DNA of 64,000 nt from Cryptomeria japonica (Eukaryota; Streptophyta; Pinopsida; Cupressales; Cupressaceae), in assembly GCF_030272615.1 (NCBI RefSeq), contig NC_081415.1, positions 416,668,757-416,732,756 on the forward strand, written 5' to 3'. Each line of letters begins with the position of its first letter. Positions within the stretch are counted from its first letter, which is position 1. This document shows, piece by piece, positions 57,392 to 64,000 of this stretch. The translations under genes and the position numbers were made by a program. A model generated the notes under the pieces. The model was given only the letters and a program-made list of their open reading frames with translations. It was not told the DNA's origin and ran no database searches.

Positions 57392-60300
57392 ATGCTATCT
57401 ATCACACCAAACTGCCCTCTAAATTTGAGAAACTTTGCTGGGCTCAAGGACTTGGTGAGGATATTTGCAGTCTGATCTTCTATAGGAATGTACAGCAATA
57501 TCACTTATCCATCTTCAACATGCTGGTGGATGAAATGACAATGAAGCTCCACATGCTTTGTCTGCTCATGGAAGACTGGATTTTTGGCTAATTTTAGAAC
57601 CCCTTGATCATCACAAAACAAGGGAGTAGGTCCTGGCTGAGACATTTGCATGTCTGCAAGCATCCTACGTAGCCAAATTGCCTCACATGCTGCCTTAACA
57701 GTTCCCCGATACTCTGATTTGGTCGAGGAAAGAGCTATTGCCTATTGCTTCTTGCTGGTCCATGTGACTGCACCTGTACCCAAGCTGAAAACATACCCAG
57801 AAGTTGACTTTTTGTCATCAACACAACCTACCCAATCTGAGTCTGTAAAACCAACCAGCCTAGGATCTTTGCTTCTGCTGTACAGAATGCCAAAATTAGG
57901 AGTGCCCTTCACATATCTAAGCACACGCTTCGCTACAACCCAATGTTCAACTTTTGGGGCTGACATGAAACGAGAAATATAGCTCACAGCATAACTGATG
58001 TCAAGTCTAGTGGCGGTGAGGTAGATGAGGCTGCCCACTAGTTGTCTGAATGAAGACTCATCCACTACAGGTGAATCTGATTTGGCTGATAATTTGAGCC
58101 CTATCTCCATAGGTGTAGATGCAAGTTTACAATCTTGCATTCGAAACTTATCTAGTAACCTCTTAGCATACTTTGACTAGAAATGAATATGTGGCTATCA
58201 GTCTGCCAAACCTCTACACCAAGACAATAATGGAGAAGTCCCAAATCTGTCATATCAAAATGTTGACACAAATTTTGTTTCTGCATGATCAGATGTGCTG
58301 CATTGCCAGTAATGGTGAGATCATCAACATAGACTACTAGAAATAGAATATCATCACTAGTATGTTTGACATACAAATTGGGATCTGAAGGACTCCTCTG
58401 AAAGCCTTGGTCAATCAAGTACTTATCAATTTTGATGTACCATGCATGAGGAGCCTGTTTGAGGCCACAGAGTGCTTTGACTAGTCTACATACCTAGTGT
58501 TCCTTACCGGCAACCTTGAAACCTGGAGGCTGCGTCATATAGACTTCTTCCTGCAAATCACCATTGAGAAAGGCACTCTTGACGTCCATTTGATGGACTT
58601 TCCATCCAAATTGAGTTGAGAGAGCAAGGACAAGCCTAATGGTACTCATCTTGGCTGTGGGAGCAAATGTCTCCTCATAGTCGATGCCCTCCTTCTATGA
58701 AAACTCTTTTGCCACCAACCGAGCCTTGTACTTATCAAGGCTCCCATCAGCTTTATACTTGACTTTAAACACCCATTTGCAACGAATGGGCTTCTTTCCT
58801 AGAGGAAGATCGGACAATACCCAAGTGTTGTTTTTCAGAAGACTATGTTGCTCCGCTGCCATAGCCTTTTCCCATTCAGGTACACCTTTAACCTCTATAT
58901 ATGTTTGAGGCGCATAAATATTGTGAATGTTGGCCATAAGAGCAAAATTAACTGTGTTGCTTGCTCTTACCTCTAACTGATCTACCCTCAATGACCTCAT
59001 CATCATGAACATCACCAATGGTCTTGGCCCACCACTTAGGCCGGAGAGTAGAAGTACCAACATCTGCTGCAGAATGAAGAGTTGCCTGGAATATCTGGAG
59101 CAAGCTCCTCTAGATGTGGATCGAGAAGATCCTAAGGAAAGTCAGGGGGTGCAATGTCATGCCTGGGAGACCCCACAACTTCAGAGTCAACTAAATCCCT
59201 CCCATCAGGTGGAGCTAAGGGAAGACGAACACCCATACTTACAGCCTTTGGAGGGTGATCCTCAGTGCTCAAATCAGGAGAGGAAGGCTGAAAAGGCCCT
59301 CTTTCTTCATCAAATACTACATCTCGACTGAATATGAGGTGATTAGTGTCTATATCAACCAGCCGATATGCCTTGTGGTTGTCATTGTAACCGATGAACA
59401 TCAATTTCTGACTCTTTGTATCCAGTTTGGTGCGCGTCGCATCTGGAATCCAAACATAAGTTGTAGAGCCAAAAACTTTCAAATAGTCTGATTTTGGGCT
59501 GCTTGCCAGACCAAGCTTCCTCTGGAGTCATCTTCTTAACGGCCTTTGTGGGAGATAGGTTCAGAAGGTAGACTACAGTGAAGACCGCTTCCGCCCAAAA
59601 GTGTTTTGGAACATTTATATGCTCCAACATAGACCGAGCCATCTCAGTGATTGTACGGTTCCTGCGCTCAACAACACCGTTCTGTTGTGGGGTGTAAGGT
59701 GCGGTAAGTTGATGCTTAATGCCATGTGATGCACAAAAGTTGGTACACTCTGTAGAACAAAATTCCCCTCCATTGTCGGACCAAAGAGTGACTATCTGAC
59801 AGCTACACTCTTTTTCCACTAAGGCCTTAAACGTTTGAAACATGGTGAACACCTCTGATTTCTGCTTAAGAAAATAAACCCACATGCGTCTGCTGAAATC
59901 ATCAACAAATAATAGAAAATACCTGCATCTAGTGACTGATGGAGTGTTCATGGGACCACAGATGTCTACATGAACAAGTTGCAAGACCTTGGATGCTCTC
60001 CAAGCGTCTCCATCTGAAAACGGAGTCCTATGCTGCTTTCCAGTTTGACACGCTCCGCAAACTCCATGATTCTGAGTTTGAATCTCAAGTAATCCTATGA
60101 CTAGATCCTCTCGAACCAACTGAGAGAGATAGTGGACATTGAGATGCCCATATCGCTAATGCCAAAGAGTGCTGATGGAAGTACTCCTAGCTGCCATGGC
60201 GAGCTCCTGAGAACCATTAGAATCAACAAGTCTATAAAGACCATGATCCTCAATACCAACTGCAACTGTAGTGTGAGTCTCCCTGTCAACAATGCTGCAC

Positions 60301-60938
60301 TTGTGCAACCCGAAGACGACATCCAGCTGTGGTCAATGTTGCATAATCTGACTGACTGATAATAGATTGAGCTTCATACCAGGTACAAAGTATACATTGA
60401 GGAATATTAAATCCCTCCCACCAAATGAAATCTGAACGTTGCCCTTACCGACAACAGTATACTCTTCGCCTCCACCAAAGATCACTGAATCAGTGAAAGG
60501 CATGTACTTTGTAAACCAATCCCAACGATGTGTGAAATGTCGAGAGGCTCCACAATCAATGTACCAGGCTGATGATTGAACATCACCAGAGGAGGTTTGG
60601 GCCATGAACGCATAGAAGGCAGATTCCTTCTAATCAGGGTGCGTGGCAGAATTGGCTTTCTGCTTGGACCCTCCCTGTTTGGATTGTTGGGATGCTATCA
60701 ATTTCCGGCAATCTTTCACCAAATGGCCATATATATGACAATAGGAACACTATAAGCTCTTCTTTTTGGAAGACTGCTGAGGATGACCTTGACCTTGTCC
60801 TTTCTGCTAGAAGGACGGAGCTTTACCCTTGTACTTATGCGTAGCTGAGGCTGTGAAAGCGTGTTCAGTGGATGAATTAACGCTACTTCCAAACTGCTAC
60901 ATCCATCGATCTTGTTGTAGCAGCTTGTTGCAAAGATC
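57392..60938 (-). pseudogene. Copia gag end and pol (protease to RNase H), broken
   Basis: The minus strand contains in order: the Gag tail with a zinc knuckle CSYCHIYGHLVKDC (near 60750); protease with YIDCGASRHFT (about 60560; Ser of the D-S-G triad replaced by Cys); GAG-pre-integrase zinc region (CGACQTGKQ); integrase 60010-59450 with Asp in VHVDICG, Asp in WSDNGGEF and Glu in PQQNGVVE; RT 58870-58170 with KYKARLVAKEFS, QMDVKSAFLNGDLQEE and VVYVDDL; RNase H 58000-57400 with TDSDWVG. Stops and frameshifts separate the open pieces (for example near 59450, 58690 and 57740). Catalytic residues of integrase and RT are kept, so decay is moderate. The N-terminal Gag is missing: at 60938 the sequence switches to an inverted pol fragment. 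Confidence 0.88.
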
Positions 60939-61078
60939 AAGAATTGATGTTCATCGGCTACAGTGACAACCACAAGGCATATCGGTTGGTTGATATAGAC
61001 ACTAATCACCTCATATTCAGTCAAGATGTAGTATTTGATGAAGAAAGAGGGCCTTTTCAGCCTTCCTCTCCTAATTTG
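60939..61078 (+). repeat. Inverted duplicate of a pol segment
   Basis: The plus strand encodes LMFIGYSDNHKAYRLVDIDT, the same as minus 59408-59271 in the integrase C-terminal region. It is ~138 bp and nearly identical. It is joined at its right to copia leader sequence. Confidence 0.85.
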
Positions 61079-61532
61079 AAGAGATTTTTTTTTAAACTGT
61101 TTTTTTTTTAAAAAGAGCAGATTTTTTTTTGCAAGTTGAAAATTTTCCTAGGGTTTTTGCAATTTTTGACTAGGGTTTTGACCCTTCAGTTCAAGTCGAA
61201 ATTTTATTCTGGGTGCAGATTCTTGGTGGGTTTTTTGAGACCGCAACTGGGTCATCATCAGATTTTTCTGGGTGCATCGTTTTTCGTGCCTCGATTTTTG
61301 AGCCATCGAATCTACATTCTATTTTCTGATTCTTGGTGGGTTTTTCGAGAGGTTTTCTAGGTTGGTCTCAAATTTTTTGGGATGCCTCATTTTCCGCACC
61401 TCAAATTTTGTGCCAGCAAATTTGCCTTGGAATTTAAAAACAGTTCACAATTTCTGCTATTTCTGTATGTTGGGATTTTTGCTGTTTTTTTTTGGGCACC
61501 ATTTATACTGTTTTAAGTGTGCAGAAAATTTT
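61079..61532 (+). other. Copia leader in plus sense (copy 2, inverted)
   Basis: It reads through the same leader as 57084-56641 and 63583-62941, but in the opposite orientation to the LTR that follows at 61533. No primer site lies between, so this is a rearrangement breakpoint, not a normal element end. Confidence 0.75.
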
Positions 61533-61809
61533 TGAAAAATAAATCGAATGAATGATTCAATAATCGGATAATCACATTGAACGATATACACACGTATATA
61601 TAGAAGTTACAAGACGATGTTCTATAAATAGAACCAGTCGTTAAAGTGAAATCAAATAAGCTAAAAAGCTTTAAAAGCTAAATATAGCTTAAAAGGCTAA
61701 ATAATAAAAAGCTAAATAAGTCGACTAAAAAGCTAAATAAGTTGACAACTAAGATGACTGTTAAAAATAGATGATGACCATTATAGAAGATATTAATATT
61801 ATTTTAACA
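61533..61809 (-). repeat. Short copia LTR (277 bp), element 2
   Basis: The minus strand starts TGTTAAAATAAT and ends TTTTTCA. It matches 57096-57375 with scattered differences. It is followed (minus sense) by the inverted leader, not by host DNA. Confidence 0.85.
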
Positions 61810-62940
61810 CCCTCCCTAATGGTCATCGTACTCAATACCTTACAAAAGACACTGCAGGTGTTTTGATCACAAATACAAAGAACACTCTGCTGCTACTGAG
61901 ACCCTCCCAAGATCTGCAGAATGTAAATGACCAAGAGTACCAAAAGCCATCCAATCTAATGTAGCCTTCACACGCGAATTAGAGATCTGGCACACACGAA
62001 TTACTGAAGCTTGAAACCATGATTTTGAAGAAAAAATCAACAAACCCTTTTGTAGAAGAGTACCAACTCCAAAACTGACTGCAAGATACCACAGTTGTAG
62101 ATGTTCGCCCTGGCAGGTGCGACCCAAACCGACTGCAACAAGTTCGATTTTTGAGGAGAAAAATTGATAAAAACCAGAGAACTTCGCGAATCACAAATCC
62201 CACTCGAACTTCACGTATTACAAATGATTTTTGAGGAAAAAATCGTACAAACCAACAAACAATTTTTGAAAAAAAAATCGTGAAAACCTAGAAATCCCAC
62301 GCAAGCTTTGCGGATGATAGATAATAATTTTTAAGGAAAAAATTCTAAACCCTGAAATAGGAACCCTCGAAAAGAGAATTTACGATTTTGAGGAGAAAAT
62401 CGAAAAACCAAGAAATCTGAGGTTACAAATCATCGTTTTTGTGGAAAAAAAACGGTAAAACCCAGATAACTACAATCTTGCGTGAATATCGCGGATTATA
62501 GATGAGATAATTTTTAAGGGAAAATTATGAAACCTACGAACAATTTTTGAGGAAAATATCGTGAAAACCCTCCCATAATTTTTTGTGGAAAAAATCAAAA
62601 AATCGACAGACAATTTTTCAGGAAAAAATCGTGAAAACCTTGGGACCTATAAGACGAGGTCTAGCCTAAATCAATCTGATCAACGCAACGATATTCAGAT
62701 ATCGTGAACATCCACTGTTTCCAGGTGTTGTGGCAGTTGTTGAACTTTTGACTGTGTTCCAACATGATGTTGGTCAAAGATGCCATCACGAAAATGGAGG
62801 TTGAACGAGGTCAACCTAGTGAAAGCATGAGACAGAAGAATCTGATTCAAAAATCAAAATAGAAGTAGCTGCACAAAAAATCTAAAACCCTGGAGGAGAA
62901 TTCTAGCACGAATTCCAAGGCACGAATTTCGAGGTTTGGA
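61810..62940 (-). other. Non-coding internal region of element 2
   Basis: It lies between the polypurine tract and the leader of element 2 and has no gag or pol. It includes a cluster of degenerate hairpin motifs (62021-62640). Open frames here are not supported by any domain. Confidence 0.6.
62021..62640. repeat. Cluster of ~11 degenerate GATTTTT...AAAAATC foldback motifs
   Basis: The consensus ATTTTTGAGGAAAAAATCG followed by TGAAAACC recurs at about 62021, 62146, 62226, 62261, 62328, 62383, 62424, 62505, 62543, 62577 and 62604. Many copies have complementary GATTTT/AAAATC arms. Spacing is irregular, 30-120 bp. Confidence 0.8.
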
Positions 62941-63583
62941 AGAAACCCAAAAATTAAAAAAATTCTACAATCTTAAAACAGCATAAATGGTGCCCAGAAG
63001 ACAGCAAAATTTCCAATGTCCACAAAATTAGCAGAAATTGCGAACTGTTTTTAAATTCCAAGGCAAATTTGCTTGCACAAAGTTCAAGGCAAGGAAAACG
63101 AGGCACCCAGAAAAGCTCTCGAAAAACCCACCAAGAATCTAGTAAAAAAATGCAGATCCGACAGTTCAAAATCGAGGCACAGAAAATGATGCACCCAAAA
63201 TAATCTGACAACGACCTAGTTGAGGTCTCGAAAAACCCACCAAGAATTTGCAACCAGAATAAAATTTCGACTTGAACTGAAGGGTCAAAACCCTAGTCGA
63301 AAATTGCAAAAACCCTAGGAAAATTTTCAAGCTGCAAAAAAAAAAACCTCCAAGTTGCAGGCCCGAAAATCTCCAGAACCCTAAAAAAAACATGAACTGC
63401 TGCCCAGCACAAAGAAATTCGCCTACGAACTAGAATCCCTTGAAACCCTCAAAAAGCCTTCAAAAAAACAAAATCGGTTTTTTATAAAAAAACAACAAAA
63501 AAAAATCTGGAAAATATTTCAAAAAGAAGGCCATAAATTTTTATTAAAAAATTCGCCAAACTTTAAAGAATCCCATCAACCCA
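62941..63583 (-). other. Copia untranslated leader (copy 3)
   Basis: Leader of element 2, directly downstream of its primer site, collinear with 57084-56641 but with the 3' part in the orientation I take as normal. Confidence 0.75.
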
Positions 63584-63594
63584 CTCTGATACCA
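63584..63594 (-). other. Primer binding site (element 2)
   Basis: The minus strand reads TGGTATCAGAG next to the LTR end. Confidence 0.85.
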
Positions 63595-63624
63595 TGAAAA
63601 ATAAATTGAATGAATGATTCAATC
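63595..63624 (-). repeat. Truncated copia LTR (30 bp left)
   Basis: It matches the first 30 plus-strand bases of the other LTRs (TGAAAAATAAATTGAATG...) and then changes abruptly to an unrelated ACTCGG-rich sequence. Confidence 0.8.
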
Positions 63625-63745
63625 AAGCTTGAAAAACTCGGATTTTGCAATAACTCGGCAAGGCCAAAAAAATTTAAAAACTCGGGACTCGCCAAAACTC
63701 GGCGAAAAACTTGGCAAAACTCGGCAACTTTATCGAACATTTGAA
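63625..63745. repeat. ACTCGGC motif cluster, probable end of another transposon
   Basis: ACTCGG or AACTCGGC occurs about six times in 110 bp. It resembles in style the CGAGTC/GACTCG subterminal motifs of the hAT-like element at 49019-49926. It interrupts the copia LTR, so it is the younger insertion. Confidence 0.5.
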
Positions 63746-64000
63746 AATACATTTTTTTTTTTATATATAATTCAAAAACACACATTTACACCAAATTTGT
63801 ATAACATATATGATTTCCATGATGTATAAATCAAATTCTTTTGGTAATACATAGCAACAAATGCAAGTATCATAGCATAAACCAAAAACCAAGTGCAACA
63901 CATGAATAAGAGTTCAATACATATCAACGTATCATAGTGACAGACTCATAGAATCATAGACCACAAAACAAGAACCTCTGAAATTTTGATTACATATCAA
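63746..64000. other. AT-rich DNA to the window edge, nothing recognised
   Basis: No exon of the RPN12 gene and no element boundary is visible before the edge. Confidence 0.5.

Larger units (their letters stand above)
56519..63624 (-). mobile_element. Rearranged cluster of short-LTR copia elements with inverted pieces
   Basis: It contains a ~280-bp LTR (57096-57375), a 277-bp LTR (61533-61809) and an LTR start (63595-63624), all minus-sense; two primer sites; three copies of the long non-coding leader (two minus-sense, one plus-sense); one gag-pol body (57380-60938); and two plus-sense inverted pieces (56519-56640 and 60939-61532). Element 1 shows its 3' LTR followed directly by a primer site and leader, as if two copies shared an LTR. 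Element 2 (61810-63594) has no pol. All of it lies upstream of the visible RPN12 exons on the same strand, hence probably in an intron. Confidence 0.75.

Noticed and set aside
61867-62203. Minus-strand frames in element 2 (WYLAVSFGVGTLL and others)
   Set aside because: They overlap each other in different frames, lie in the hairpin-motif region, and match no Gag or Pol motif.
1-64000. CRISPR arrays, operons, rRNA or tRNA genes
   Set aside because: None seen. Regularly spaced repeats here are tandem duplications without unique spacers, and the tRNA-like matches are retroelement primer sites.

Overview
The window reads as nuclear DNA of a large, repeat-rich seed-plant genome. A conifer or other gymnosperm is my best inference, because one conserved gene has introns loaded with retroelements and almost everything else is transposon DNA. 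There is no bacterial-style gene arrangement. Most long open frames are pieces of transposons in varying decay.

Left part (1-27.3 kb). About 7 kb of AT-rich DNA without a supportable gene is followed by a Ty3/gypsy element at 7108-25998. It has two very long direct repeats of about 5.7-5.8 kb, TG...CA ends and a near-perfect 5-bp target duplication. Its integrase is of the non-chromodomain Tat/Ogre type. Each long repeat contains a decayed reading frame of about 950 codons and a dense array of ATCGG/CCGAT motifs. A Tnt1/Tork-like Ty1/copia element (12828-17847) sits inside it, exactly where the gypsy primer site, gag, protease and most of the reverse transcriptase are missing.

Middle (27.3-37.1 kb). 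A minus-strand copia element with a Sirevirus-type Gag (coiled coil, four zinc knuckles) lacks protease, integrase, RT and RNase H. In their place, before the 3' LTR, it carries a reading frame of about 1150 codons with a long Glu/Lys coiled coil. The insertion is a two-element concatemer sharing a central LTR, and it is flanked by a perfect 5-bp target duplication. It landed in the remains of an older copia pol, whose RT and RNase H pieces lie on either side.

37-53 kb. This stretch holds an old repeat unit also present at 3.6-5.5 kb. Here it is split by a 1.6-kb insertion and by a 1.84-kb terminal-inverted-repeat element that carries a GA microsatellite and a 49-bp palindromic array. It also holds a decayed pentatricopeptide-repeat gene, a short hAT-like element, several young tandem duplications and two sets of foldback sequences.

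53-56.1 kb. The only clear host gene is the 3' half of the 26S proteasome lid subunit RPN12/PSMD8, on the minus strand: three exons with intact frames and GT/AG junctions, ending at a normal stop. The 5' exons are not in the window. The next upstream intron, if the gene is intact, contains a rearranged cluster of short-LTR copia elements (56519-63624) with inverted duplications and foldbacks, then runs off the right edge.
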